From NCBI RefSeq assembly GCF_002917925.1, contig NZ_PPFE01000014.1:1-64000 (forward strand): DNA of 64,000 bases, read 5' to 3'. A program made the translations under genes and the position numbers. Numbering within the stretch: position 1 is the stretch's first letter; every line of letters begins with the position of its first letter. Shown here piece after piece: positions 42,919 through 51,130 of this stretch. Source of the DNA: Roseovarius confluentis (GTDB lineage: Bacteria; Pseudomonadota; Alphaproteobacteria; Rhodobacterales; Rhodobacteraceae). The notes under the pieces are model-generated. The model did not search any database. It was given only the letters and a program-made list of their open reading frames with translations, and was not told where the DNA came from.

Positions 42919-43425
42919 ATGCGATTGATATTGTTCCTGTTCCTGGCTTTCGCCCCGGCTGCGTACGCGCAAGGCGAGGTGGCCTTTTTCGGGCTTCATC
43001 TAGAGGACAGTTCGGACCAGACGACACAATCTTCGTCGCTGATGGCCGCTGGGCCGGATGATGCCGACCTGGCCCGCGTGGAGATGCTGGAAGGGATGCT
43101 GACGGAGCGATTCGAGGCGGAAGGTTATACGCTTTTGGACCTTGCGCCGGTGGCGGAGGAGTTGGAGCGCGTGAGCAACCCGGCGAGCTGTTACGGATGC
43201 GATATTCGCATGGCCAAGACGCTGGGCGCGGAGTTCATCCTGGTGGGCGAGGTCAACATGGTGTCGCCTGTTCTTGTGTCCATCGCGGTGCAGTTGAAGG
43301 ATGGCACCAGTGGCGAGATCGTGAAGGGCGGCAGCGTCAGCGTGCGCGGCAGCACCGACGAGATCTGGGCGCGGGGGATGCGACAAATCTTGAAAAACCG
43401 AATCTTCAGGGAGGAAGATACATGA
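42919..43425 (+). CDS. Secreted DUF2380-type protein
   Basis: 168 residues; signal peptide MRLILFLFLAFAPAAYA, then VAFFGLHLEDSS and a region resembling the FlgO/TolB-N type (LEGMLTERFEAEGYTLLDLAP; GAEFILVGEVNMVSPVLVSI). A Cys-x-x-Cys (SCYGCDIRMA) is present. Such proteins accompany PQQ clusters. It opens a four-gene plus-strand operon, divergent from the ABC binding protein gene. Confidence 0.7.
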   Translation: MRLILFLFLAFAPAAYAQGEVAFFGLHLEDSSDQTTQSSSLMAAGPDDADLARVEMLEGMLTERFEAEGYTLLDLAPVAEELERVSNPASCYGCDIRMAKTLGAEFILVGEVNMVSPVLVSIAVQLKDGTSGEIVKGGSVSVRGSTDEIWARGMRQILKNRIFREEDT

Positions 43426-43964
43426 GAAGACGAGTGTTCATGGCCAGCCTGACGGCGCTGATGCTGCCGGGTATGGCGCTGGCGCACGGGCCGACGCGGC
43501 AGAAGGTGACGCTGACCACCGAGGTGGCGGCGGACCCGGCCGAGGTCTGGGAGGCGATCGGGAATTTCCAGGACATGTCCTGGCACCCGGCGGTGCACTC
43601 GACGGAAGGCGAGGGCGGCAACGAGATCGACGCCACGCGGGTTCTGACGCTGGGCGAGGACGGTGGGCCGACCATCGACGAGATCCTCTACAAGTACAGC
43701 GACGAGAAGATGAGCTATTCCTACCGGATCACCGAGGTGGCGGTCGAGACGCTGCCGGTGACGAATTACTCGTCGCACCTGACGGTGAAGCCGCGTGACG
43801 GGGGCGGGTCGATCGTGGAATGGCGGGGCGCGTTCTATCGCGGCTATCCGAACAACGATCCGCCGCCCGAACTGAATGACGAGGCGGCGATTGCAGCTGT
43901 CAGCGGCGTCTACCAGGCGGGGCTGGATGCCCTGACCGAGCGGTTCGGTGCGCCGGGCTCTTAA
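43422..43964 (+). CDS. MxaD-like SRPBCC family periplasmic protein
   Basis: 180 residues, signal peptide ending LPGMALAHG. SRPBCC fold: EVAADPAEVWEAIGNFQDMSWHPAV, YSYRITEV, SIVEWRGAFYR. MxaD of methanol oxidisers is a secreted SRPBCC protein that helps methanol dehydrogenase meet its cytochrome; this is its likely counterpart for XoxF. Overlaps the previous gene by four bases. Confidence 0.82.
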   Translation: MRRRVFMASLTALMLPGMALAHGPTRQKVTLTTEVAADPAEVWEAIGNFQDMSWHPAVHSTEGEGGNEIDATRVLTLGEDGGPTIDEILYKYSDEKMSYSYRITEVAVETLPVTNYSSHLTVKPRDGGGSIVEWRGAFYRGYPNNDPPPELNDEAAIAAVSGVYQAGLDALTERFGAPGS

Positions 43965-44880
43965 TGCGCTGGCGCTTTGCCTGGCCACGCCGGTGGCCGG
44001 GCAGACCGCCTTTGTCACCTGTCAGCCTGCTGATGCGTTGAGCGTGATCGACGTGGCCCGAGGGGTCGAGGTTGATCGCTGGGACGTGGCGGGCAAGCCT
44101 GCCGGGGTCGCCGTTGGTGGTGATGCGGTCTATTCCGTCTCCCCGGATACCAAGACCGTGCGGCGTTTCACGCTCACCGGCAGGCTTTTGACCGAAACGG
44201 TGCTGGATGGCGGACCGACCGGCGTGGCGCTGGACGCGGCGCGCGGGCGGCTGTTCGTGTCGGACTGGTACAATGCGCGGCTTTGGGTTTTGGACGCCGA
44301 AAGCCTCGAGGTCTTGCAGGAGCTCGAGACCGGGGCGGAGCCGGCGGGGATCGCGCTGTCGGAAGATGGGCGGTTTCTGGCCAGTGCCGAGAAGGATGCC
44401 GACAGGGTGTCGGTCTGGGATGCAGAGACTTTGGAGTTGTTGCACCGTGTCGGCGTGGGCGTGCGGCCCTACGGGCTTGGCTTTGCACCCGATGGGCGGC
44501 TGTTGGTGGGTAACGTGGGCAGCAATGACGTGAGCGTCGTGGATGCGTCCGTGGGCAAGGTTCTGGCCACGGTACCGGTGGGAGAACGGCCTTACGGCGT
44601 CGCCTTTGCAAGCGGGCGGGCCTTTGTGACCAACCAGTATGCCAACACCCTGAGCGTGATCGACCTGGACACGCTGGAGCCGGTCGAGGAGGTCAGCGTC
44701 GGGGAATATCCCGAAGGGATCGACGCCACGGCGGACGGCGCACATGTGGTCTTTGCCAACTGGTTCGAGAACACGGTGACCGTGATGGACGCACAAACTC
44801 TGGACGTGGTATATGACGTCGAGACATGCGACGGGCCGCGGGCCTTTGGCATATTCCTGTCGGGAGGAGACACGGAATGA
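43948..44880 (+). CDS. Second YVTN beta-propeller protein
   Basis: 310 residues from GTG 43948, overlapping the MxaD-like gene by 17 bases. Signal peptide (MRRALNALALCLATPVAG), then beta-propeller repeats (GRLFVSDWYNARLWVLDA; RAFVTNQYANTLSVIDLD; GAHVVFANWFENTVTVMDA). Paralogous in design to the protein at 40608. Probable periplasmic partner in the quinoprotein relay. Confidence 0.83.
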   Translation: MRRALNALALCLATPVAGQTAFVTCQPADALSVIDVARGVEVDRWDVAGKPAGVAVGGDAVYSVSPDTKTVRRFTLTGRLLTETVLDGGPTGVALDAARGRLFVSDWYNARLWVLDAESLEVLQELETGAEPAGIALSEDGRFLASAEKDADRVSVWDAETLELLHRVGVGVRPYGLGFAPDGRLLVGNVGSNDVSVVDASVGKVLATVPVGERPYGVAFASGRAFVTNQYANTLSVIDLDTLEPVEEVSVGEYPEGIDATADGAHVVFANWFENTVTVMDAQTLDVVYDVETCDGPRAFGIFLSGGDTE

Positions 44881-45686
44881 TTGGAACACCCATACGCGCG
44901 TTGAGTGCGCTATGCGTGATGGCTGTGCCGGCGCTGGCGGGCACCTGGGAGGATCTGAGCGCCGAGATGTATGGCGAGCGGGCGCTCTTGGACGGCGCCG
45001 AAGTGATCGCCATCGACGCGCCTTACCGGACGGGCAACGATGCGCGCACGCAGCTGGGGGCGCAGGTGGTGGCGCCGGAAGGGGCCGAGATTGCCAGCGT
45101 GACGCTGGTGATCGACGAGAACCCGATGCCGGTGTCGGCCGTCTTTGACCTGGATGCGCCGCTGCCGGCGTTCTTTTTCGACGTGACCATGCGGATCAAT
45201 GGGCCGACGCCGATGCATGTCGTGGCCGAGACGACCGATGGGCGGCTCTTCGTCTCTGAGGCCTTCGTCAAGACGTCGGGGCAGGGCGCCTGTGCGGCCC
45301 CGCCGGGGACCGATCCGAAGCTGGCGCTTGAAACGCTGGGACAGATGGAGATCGAACTGGCCGGGCGGTTGACCGGTCTGGGGCAAAGTGCGGCGGACAA
45401 GCTGGCCAATCGGCTGAACCGGATGGACGTGGACATTTCGCACCCGTCGCATTCGGGGATGCAGATGGACCAGATCACGCTGCTGTTCTTGCCCATGCGC
45501 TATGTCGAGACGGTGGAGATCGACCTGGACGGTGCGGGATATGTCGAGATGACGGGGTCGATATCTCTGTCGGAAAACCCGCAGGTGGCGCTATCGGTGC
45601 CGAGCCGGGCGCAGGCGGTGGATGTGACGATGACGGACACCGATGGCACCGTGACCCACGCGCACAAGAAACTGACCGGATATTAA
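44877..45686 (+). CDS. Quinoprotein dehydrogenase-associated SoxYZ-like carrier (copy 1)
   Basis: 269 residues, signal peptide to about 22. An N-terminal SoxY-like domain ends at Cys139 in GQGACAAPPG, and a C-terminal SoxZ-like domain starts near 165 (VDISHPSHSGMQMDQITLLFLP). In SoxYZ the corresponding Cys carries sulfur; the fused form is a recognised companion of PQQ dehydrogenases. Last gene of its operon, followed by a terminator. A second copy lies at 55450. Confidence 0.87.
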   Translation: MIGTPIRALSALCVMAVPALAGTWEDLSAEMYGERALLDGAEVIAIDAPYRTGNDARTQLGAQVVAPEGAEIASVTLVIDENPMPVSAVFDLDAPLPAFFFDVTMRINGPTPMHVVAETTDGRLFVSEAFVKTSGQGACAAPPGTDPKLALETLGQMEIELAGRLTGLGQSAADKLANRLNRMDVDISHPSHSGMQMDQITLLFLPMRYVETVEIDLDGAGYVEMTGSISLSENPQVALSVPSRAQAVDVTMTDTDGTVTHAHKKLTGY

Positions 45687-45694
45687 GAAAGGGC

Positions 45695-45735
45695 GGCCCC
45701 GGGCACATGATGCGCCCGGGGCCTGTCTTTTGTCT
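45695..45735 (+). terminator. Terminator after the SoxYZ-like carrier operon
   Basis: GGCCCCGGGC - 9-base loop - GCCCGGGGCC (45695-45723), a perfect 10-bp stem, followed by a T-rich tail (TGTCTTTTGTCTTT). It lies between convergent genes. Confidence 0.8.
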
Positions 45736-47079
45736 TTACTCGCAGGCCGCGGCGAAGCGCGCGGTCTTGTTCTCGACGCTTTCGACGCTCAGCGTGCAGC
45801 CGTTCTCAAGCTCGACTTCGGAGCCGGATTCTGCGGATTGCACGTTGAAACCATTTACGGCGAAGCGCACGGTATCGTCGGCAATCGAACTGACGAAGAT
45901 GCGGATGTCGCCGTCGTTCAGCATCGCGGTAGAGCCGACGCCGAAGGTTTCGGTGTCTTCACCCGACGAAGAGCCACTGTCGCTGGAGCCTGAGCCACCT
46001 TCGCTGAGCTGAGCCTCGAGCGCGGCCACACGTTCCTCAAGCGCGGCGATCTTGTCTGCGCTGGATTGCGTGCCTTCGGAACCTTCGCTGCCGCTCTCGG
46101 AGGATGCGGCCTGCTCTTCGGAACCTTCGCTGCCACTCTCGGAAGATGCGGTCTGCTCTTCGGAGCCTTCGCTGTCGCTTTCGGAGGATGCGGTTTGCTC
46201 CTCGGAGCCTTCGCTGTCGCTCTCGGAAGAGGCTGCCTGCTCTTCAGAGCGTTCGCTGCCGCTCTCGGAGGATGCGGCCTGCTCTTCGGAACCATCGCTG
46301 CCGCTCTCGGAAGATGCGGTCTGCTCTTCAGAGCCTTCGCTGCCGCTCTCGGAGGAGGCTGCCTGCTCTTCGGCGCCTTCGCTGTCGCTCTCGGAGGAGG
46401 CTGCCTGCTCTTCAGAGCCTTCGCTGTCGCTCTCGGAGGAGGCTGCCTGCTCTTCGGCGCCTTCGCTGTCGCTCTCGGAGGAGGCTGCCTGCTCTTCGGA
46501 GCCGTCGCTGTCGCTCTCGGAAGAGGCGGCTTGCTCTTCGGAACCTTCGCTGTCGCTCTCGGAAGAGGCGGCTTGCTCCTCTGAGCCTTCGCTGTCGCTC
46601 TCGGAAGAGGCAGCCTGCTCTTCAGAGCCTTCGCTGTCGCTCTCGGAAGAGGCGGCTTGCTCCTCTGAGCCTTCGCTGTCGCTCTCGGAAGATGCGGTCT
46701 GCTCTTCAGAGCCTTCGCTGTCGCTCTCGGAGGAGGCTGCCTGCTCTTCGGAGCCTTCGCTGTCACTCTCGGAGGAGGCGGCTTGCTCTTCAGAGCCTTC
46801 GCTGTCGCTCTCTGAGGATGCGGCCTGTTCTTCGGAACCTGCGCTGTCGCCTTCGGCAGAAGCAGCTTCTTCCTGGGAACTTTCGCCTTCAGCGGCTGCG
46901 GTTTCTTCCCCGGAGGTTTCGCTGTCACCTTCGGCAGACGCGGTCTCCTCCTCGGAGGTTTCGGTGCTGGCTTGGGCTGTCTGATCGCCCAGCGGTTCGG
47001 GTCTCGGGCGCAGGGCGGCAACGGCCAAAAGCACGGCCACGGCCGCGATCAGAACCCCGTAAATCAACTTGTCATTCAA
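45736..47079 (-). CDS. Membrane-anchored acidic Ser/Glu/Asp tandem-repeat protein
   Basis: 447 residues from TTG 47079, which has GGGAG at 8 bases; a GTG three codons earlier overlaps that SD. N-terminal helix anchor (LIYGVLIAAVAVLLAVAAL), a degenerate acidic stretch, then 18 copies of a 14-residue unit (consensus EEQAASSESDSEGS) at about residues 83-334, a short coiled coil (KIAALEERVAALEAQL) and a C-terminal beta domain of about 70 residues ending with two cysteines (NGCTLSVES; AACE). The repeat is extremely acidic and should be disordered and cation-binding. I know no homologue. It sits between the SoxYZ carrier and the xox genes. Confidence 0.75.
   Translation of the reverse strand: MNDKLIYGVLIAAVAVLLAVAALRPRPEPLGDQTAQASTETSEEETASAEGDSETSGEETAAAEGESSQEEAASAEGDSAGSEEQAASSESDSEGSEEQAASSESDSEGSEEQAASSESDSEGSEEQTASSESDSEGSEEQAASSESDSEGSEEQAASSESDSEGSEEQAASSESDSEGSEEQAASSESDSDGSEEQAASSESDSEGAEEQAASSESDSEGSEEQAASSESDSEGAEEQAASSESGSEGSEEQTASSESGSDGSEEQAASSESGSERSEEQAASSESDSEGSEEQTASSESDSEGSEEQTASSESGSEGSEEQAASSESGSEGSEGTQSSADKIAALEERVAALEAQLSEGGSGSSDSGSSSGEDTETFGVGSTAMLNDGDIRIFVSSIADDTVRFAVNGFNVQSAESGSEVELENGCTLSVESVENKTARFAAACE
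46078..46833. repeat. 42-bp tandem repeat, 18 copies, coding
   Basis: Eighteen consecutive 42-base units coding for the 14-residue EEQ[AT]ASSES[DG]S[ED]GS motif on the minus strand. Units differ mostly at third codon positions and at a few residues (Asp/Gly, Glu/Asp, Ser/Ala), so they are not freshly identical. Because 42 is a multiple of three, other frames also stay open and give false ORFs on the plus strand. Confidence 0.9.
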
Positions 47080-47180
47080 TGTTTCCACTCCCAGGTCTTA
47101 GTAATTTCGATGCGCGAGTCGCTTTCAAACCATATGGGACGACCCGGCCAAACGGCAAATTTCCGGCGCGTATTCGCCCG

Positions 47181-47726
47181 TCAGGGGTTGGGGAACGGCT
47201 CAACTTCTTCCAATGGAAAATCCTGAAACGCCCACCCGTCCGTACCATCGGGGAACCAATAGACCTGCGAATGGTTCCATTCGATTGCGCGTTTCGCGGC
47301 GTTCCAGCTCATCCAGCACTCGGCGAGGCAGAAGAAAACGACCGGGCGGTCGGGGTCGCCCCCGGTGGCGTGATCCAGCCCGTCGCGGAAATAGGTGGCG
47401 GTGACGTCGGCCAGCGCACCGTAGCCTACATTGGGCAACCAGACCGCGCCCGGGATGCTGGGGCGGGGCTTGTCGCGCCAGATGGTGCCTTCGGGCAGGT
47501 TCTCGGGTTTCGGCGCGCGGGGGAGGACGTCGATGAAGGCGGCTTCGCCTGTTTCCCACAGGGCGTGCGCCTCTTCCGCGTCGATGACGGTGCCGCCCTC
47601 AAGCGTGGCAGGCACCGGGGCGCGGTAGTGGTCCATGCGGTAGTCGGAAGGTTCAGCCACGTCCTGGGCGGTGGCTGCGCTGGCGGCCCCGGCCGCGAGG
47701 GCGAGGGCCACCAGGAGCTGTTTCAC
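47181..47726 (-). CDS. PQQ-dependent catabolism-associated CxxCW-motif protein, rhodanese-like
   Basis: 181 residues with signal peptide (ALALAAGAASAATAQ). Rhodanese-like fold with VVFFCLAECWMSWNAAKRA, the Cys-Leu-Ala-Glu-Cys-Trp motif in the catalytic loop. It is the family found with PQQ dehydrogenases and presumed to bind or pass a redox group. Overlaps xoxJ by four bases. Confidence 0.87.
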   Translation of the reverse strand: MKQLLVALALAAGAASAATAQDVAEPSDYRMDHYRAPVPATLEGGTVIDAEEAHALWETGEAAFIDVLPRAPKPENLPEGTIWRDKPRPSIPGAVWLPNVGYGALADVTATYFRDGLDHATGGDPDRPVVFFCLAECWMSWNAAKRAIEWNHSQVYWFPDGTDGWAFQDFPLEEVEPFPNP

Positions 47727-48592
47727 TGGCCCGATTCCAGCATCTCATTGCCCATGTCGCTGACCAGCGGCACGCCGGCCTCGACCAGAAGCGCATTGAT
47801 CTCGTCCTGGTGACGGCGGATGAGCGAATTCAGCTCGCGCTGCCAGACCTTTTCGCCCTGGCGCACGCCCATCGTGATGCGGAAAAACAGGCGCGGGGGC
47901 AGTTCCTCGTTGATGAGGGGGATCACCTTCATGTCGGGGTAATCCGCCTTGACCAGCGGGCCGCCGAGCGGGCCCCAGAGGATGGCGGCGTCGGTGTCGC
48001 CGGCCTTGAGATCGTCGAGCATGTTGATCGCCGGGTTCTCGTGCCGGCGGTCGACGACGAGGTTGTAAGGCTTGGCCTTGCCGATCAGCCCGTGCCGGGC
48101 GAGATGCGCAGACGGCGGCGTGCCGGCGATGATGCCGATGCGGGCGCCCTTCAGAGCGTCGTCGGTGAGGGTCTCGACCGAGGCGAGCGGGCTGTCCTGC
48201 GGGACGATCAGGGTGTAGACCGAGCTGAAGTAGTGGTTGGTGTTCAGCACCAGTTCGTGGCCCTGGGCGTAGCCCATCACGATGTCGCAGCGCTTGACCT
48301 TCAGCGTGTTGCGGATGAATCCCGTGGCCTGCGGATACCAGGTGTATTGCACCGGCAGGTCCAGCTTGGACGCGATCAGCTCGGCCAGCTTGTTCTCGTA
48401 CCCCGTGCCCTCCTTGGTGGACATGGGGTAATTGGCCGGATCCGCGCAGACGCGCAGGGCGTTCTGCGAAACGAGATCGGAAGTCTGGGCCGTCGCCGGC
48501 CCGGACATCATCAGCGCCGAAAAGCAAAGCGCCGCCGACCCGGTGAGGCGGGCGGCGGCGCGCAATGCTGCGGATTTAGCCCATGCAGGCAT
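47723..48592 (-). CDS. xoxJ: XoxJ/MoxJ-like quinoprotein dehydrogenase-associated binding protein
   Basis: 289 residues from ATG 48592, which has AGAGG at 6 bases; ATG 48598 is only two codons earlier. Signal peptide ends near GPATAQ. Type II periplasmic binding fold: ALRVCADPANYPMSTKEGTGYE, WYPQATGFIRNTLKVKRCDIVMGY. MxaJ/XoxJ proteins are needed for methanol dehydrogenase assembly or activation. Overlaps xoxG by 17 bases. Confidence 0.88.
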   Translation of the reverse strand: MPAWAKSAALRAAARLTGSAALCFSALMMSGPATAQTSDLVSQNALRVCADPANYPMSTKEGTGYENKLAELIASKLDLPVQYTWYPQATGFIRNTLKVKRCDIVMGYAQGHELVLNTNHYFSSVYTLIVPQDSPLASVETLTDDALKGARIGIIAGTPPSAHLARHGLIGKAKPYNLVVDRRHENPAINMLDDLKAGDTDAAILWGPLGGPLVKADYPDMKVIPLINEELPPRLFFRITMGVRQGEKVWQRELNSLIRRHQDEINALLVEAGVPLVSDMGNEMLESGQ

Positions 48593-49103
48593 CTTCATCC
48601 TCTTGGATCGATTCTGACTTGGCTTCTTTCGAGCCGGGGCGTCCGCGCGGGACGGCCTCCATGCCGCGAGCCTTGAGATAGACGTAGATGTCGTCGAGAT
48701 AGCACATCACGTTCGGGTTGTCGCCGAAGTGGGGCATGACGGAGTTGCCGTTGCCACGGCCGTTCACGACAACATCGTAGAAGTCGTAATAGCCCATGTG
48801 GACGGCGGAATTCTTGACTTTGGGGGCGTAGGACGAGCCTTCGCCATCGGGGCCGTGGCAGACGTGGCATTCGGCGTGATAGCGGCGGAAGCCCGAGAAG
48901 GTCAGCCAGTCGACGGTGCCGTCTTCGGCCACGTTGTATGTGGGCAGATCTTCCTCGTTGAAGTAGCGCCCGCCTTCTTCGTAGGCGACGGTCTCATCGT
49001 GGTTTGCAGGATCGACCGGCTGATCGCTCCAGTTCTGAGCCGAGGCGGTGATCGGCAGTGCGACCAGGGCCGAGGCGAGTGTCAAGCGGAGTCCGGTGCT
49101 CAT
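48576..49103 (-). CDS. xoxG: XoxG-type cytochrome c, methanol metabolism-related
   Basis: 175 residues, signal peptide to about 22. One heme site Cys79-His-Val-Cys82-His83 (HAECHVCHGPDGEGSS) and a likely Met ligand in NSVMPHFGDN. It matches the methanol-related cytochrome family and accepts electrons from XoxF. Located directly downstream of xoxF, separated by a hairpin. Confidence 0.9.
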   Translation of the reverse strand: MSTGLRLTLASALVALPITASAQNWSDQPVDPANHDETVAYEEGGRYFNEEDLPTYNVAEDGTVDWLTFSGFRRYHAECHVCHGPDGEGSSYAPKVKNSAVHMGYYDFYDVVVNGRGNGNSVMPHFGDNPNVMCYLDDIYVYLKARGMEAVPRGRPGSKEAKSESIQEDEDACMG

Positions 49104-49161
49104 GATGCGGTCATACCTTTCCTGTTTCGGGTACTGATAATGCGTTGTTTATCTTGGGCAC

Positions 49162-49193
49162 GGGGCCGGCCTTCCCGAAGGAGGACCGGCCCC
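49162..49193 (-). promoter_or_regulatory. Hairpin between xoxF and xoxG (attenuator / 3' stabiliser)
   Basis: GGGGCCGG and CCGGCCCC form an 8-bp stem, with a smaller inner stem in the loop; no T-run follows on the minus strand. Placed just after xoxF, it would favour xoxF mRNA over the distal genes, as expected for an abundant enzyme. Confidence 0.55.
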
Positions 49194-49209
49194 GGCTGTT
49201 GCGTAAACC

Positions 49210-51009
49210 TTAGTCCGGCAGAGCGAACACGGTCAGCTGGCCACCCAGTGCAGTGTAGTCGCTGAGAGCGGCGTAGCCACCCACGGCGCCCAGACCGTCA
49301 TTGGGGTTGGTCAGACCGGCCGCGAGACCGATGCCGGCCCAGCCACCGACGCCCGAGAGGACGGCGACATACTGTTTGCCTTCACGCTCGTAGGTCATCA
49401 CGTTGCCGATGATGCCCGAGGGTGTGCGGAACTTGTAGAGTTCCTCACCCGTGGAGGTGTCGACCGCCTTCAGGTAGCCCTCGAGCGTACCGTAGAAGGT
49501 GATGCCACCGGCGGTGGTCAGAGCACCGGACCAGACCGAGAACTGCTCGGGGTTGGACCACTTGATTTCGCCGTTGATGTTATCCCAGGCGATGAAGTTG
49601 CCCATGCCGCCATGGCTATCCGGGGCAGGGTACATCGACAGGGTCGCGCCCACATAGGGCTGACCTGCGGTGTAGCTGACGCGGAACGGTTCGTAGTCCA
49701 TGCAGACGTGGTTGGTCGGGACCAGGAACAGCTGGGTTTCCGGGTCATAGGCCGCGGGCTGTTGGTCCTTGGTGCCAAGCGCCGCCGGGCAGATGCCGGT
49801 GGAGTTGACGTCTTCGCCGTTCTGCTCGGTGGAGTATTGCGCCACCACTTCGGGACGACCGTAGGTGTCGGAGTCGGGGTCCATGTCGACGCCGGAGGTC
49901 CAGTTCACGACCGGGTCGTACTTTTCGGCGACCAGAAGTTCACCCGACACACGGTCCATCGTGTAGGCCAGACCGTTACGGTCGAAGTGGGTCAGAAGCT
50001 TGCGCTCCTCGCCGTCAATTTCCTGCTCCGTGAGGATCATTTCGTTGACGCCGTCGTAATCCCACTCGTCATGCGGGGTCATCTGGTAGAACCACTTGGC
50101 CTCGCCCGTGTCGATGTCGCGGGCCATGACGGTCATGGACCAGCGGTTGTCGCCGGGACGCTGCGAGGGGTTCCACGTCGACGGGTTGCCGGTGCCGTAG
50201 TACATCAGGTTCTCTTCGAGATCCGCCGAGTACCAGCCCCAGGTGGTGCCGCCGCCGATTTGCCACTGGTCGCCTTCCCAGGTGTTGGTGCCGGAGTTTT
50301 CACCGACAGGCTCACCCAGGTGGGTCGTGTTCTCGGGGTCCACGAGGATGTCCTCGTCAGGGCCCATCGAGTAGGCGCGCCAGGCTTGGCTGCCGTCCGA
50401 CATGTTGTAGGCGGTCACGTGACCACGCACGCCGAACTCACCGCCCGAGATGCCGACGATGACCTTGTCCTTGACCGGAAGAACGGTCGCGGTGTTGGTC
50501 TCGCCGATGGACGGGTCGCCGTTGACGACTTCCCATTCGACCGAACCGTCGTCGGCATTGAGAGCCACGACCTTGGTGTCGGCCTGGTGCAGGAAGATCT
50601 TGCCGTCGGCATAGGCCACACCGCGGTTCACGGTGTCACAGCACATCACCGGAATGACGTCCGGATCCTGCTTGGGCTCGTACTTCCACTTGATCTTGCC
50701 TTCGTCGGCCAGGTCGAGCGCGTAGACGATGTTCGGGAAGGGCGTGTGGACATACATGGTGTCGCCCACGACGAGCGGCGAGCCTTCGTGACCGCGCAGA
50801 ACGCCGGTCGAGAAGGTCCACGCGACCTGCAGGTCACCCACGTTTTCCTTGTTGATCGTATCCAGCTTGGAATGGCGCTGGTTCTTGTAGTCGCCCGTCT
50901 GGATCGCCCATTGGCTGGGGTCGTCCATCTGCGTGACAAGGTCGTCATTGGCGACGGCCATGCCAGCGCAGAGCGCCAGACCCGAAGTTAAAAGCATAAG
51001 CTTCTTCAT
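49210..51009 (-). CDS. xoxF: Lanthanide-dependent methanol dehydrogenase XoxF
   Basis: 599 residues, signal peptide to about 20. PQQ beta-propeller with adjacent Cys123-Cys124 (VMCCDTVNRG) disulfide, Glu191 (SGGEFGVRG), Asn275 (GTGNPS), catalytic Asp317 and the extra Asp319 in TPHDEWDYDGV. Asp at the last position marks the lanthanide-binding XoxF type (Ala in calcium MxaF). It oxidises methanol to formaldehyde (or on to formate) in the periplasm. GGGAGG precedes the ATG. No mxaI-like small subunit is present. Confidence 0.97.
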   Translation of the reverse strand: MKKLMLLTSGLALCAGMAVANDDLVTQMDDPSQWAIQTGDYKNQRHSKLDTINKENVGDLQVAWTFSTGVLRGHEGSPLVVGDTMYVHTPFPNIVYALDLADEGKIKWKYEPKQDPDVIPVMCCDTVNRGVAYADGKIFLHQADTKVVALNADDGSVEWEVVNGDPSIGETNTATVLPVKDKVIVGISGGEFGVRGHVTAYNMSDGSQAWRAYSMGPDEDILVDPENTTHLGEPVGENSGTNTWEGDQWQIGGGTTWGWYSADLEENLMYYGTGNPSTWNPSQRPGDNRWSMTVMARDIDTGEAKWFYQMTPHDEWDYDGVNEMILTEQEIDGEERKLLTHFDRNGLAYTMDRVSGELLVAEKYDPVVNWTSGVDMDPDSDTYGRPEVVAQYSTEQNGEDVNSTGICPAALGTKDQQPAAYDPETQLFLVPTNHVCMDYEPFRVSYTAGQPYVGATLSMYPAPDSHGGMGNFIAWDNINGEIKWSNPEQFSVWSGALTTAGGITFYGTLEGYLKAVDTSTGEELYKFRTPSGIIGNVMTYEREGKQYVAVLSGVGGWAGIGLAAGLTNPNDGLGAVGGYAALSDYTALGGQLTVFALPD

Positions 51010-51075
51010 TGTAGTCCTCCCATGAAAGCAGCGGTCTTCCGCCGCATTGGAATGGCCGATTTATCGACCGTTAAA

Positions 51076-51113
51076 GCGGGGGTCCCAAGCTCTCTCCTTC
51101 GAGGAGCCCCCGC
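51076..51113 (-). terminator. Hairpin between the cytochrome c gene and xoxF
   Basis: On the minus strand GCGGGGG pairs with CCCCCGC around an inner CTCCT-CGA-AGGAG hairpin, followed by TTTA. It likely ends or attenuates the cytochrome transcript, so xoxF needs its own promoter in the remaining 66 bases or depends on read-through. Confidence 0.6.
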
Positions 51114-51130
51114 GTCTCGGACGTGCCGCG

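Noticed and set aside
46078..46833. Regular repeats that could be mistaken for a CRISPR array
   Set aside because: Units are directly adjacent with no spacers, are coding, and no cas genes are near.
46052..46984. Long plus-strand frame with SEPSLSLSEEAACSS repeats
   Set aside because: It is the antisense reading of the 42-bp coding repeat; a unit divisible by three keeps all frames open. Only the minus-strand frame has an SD, membrane anchor and C-terminal domain.
49612..50991. 459-residue plus-strand frame opposite xoxF
   Set aside because: Val/Gly/His-rich antisense shadow with no domain; xoxF is intact on the other strand.
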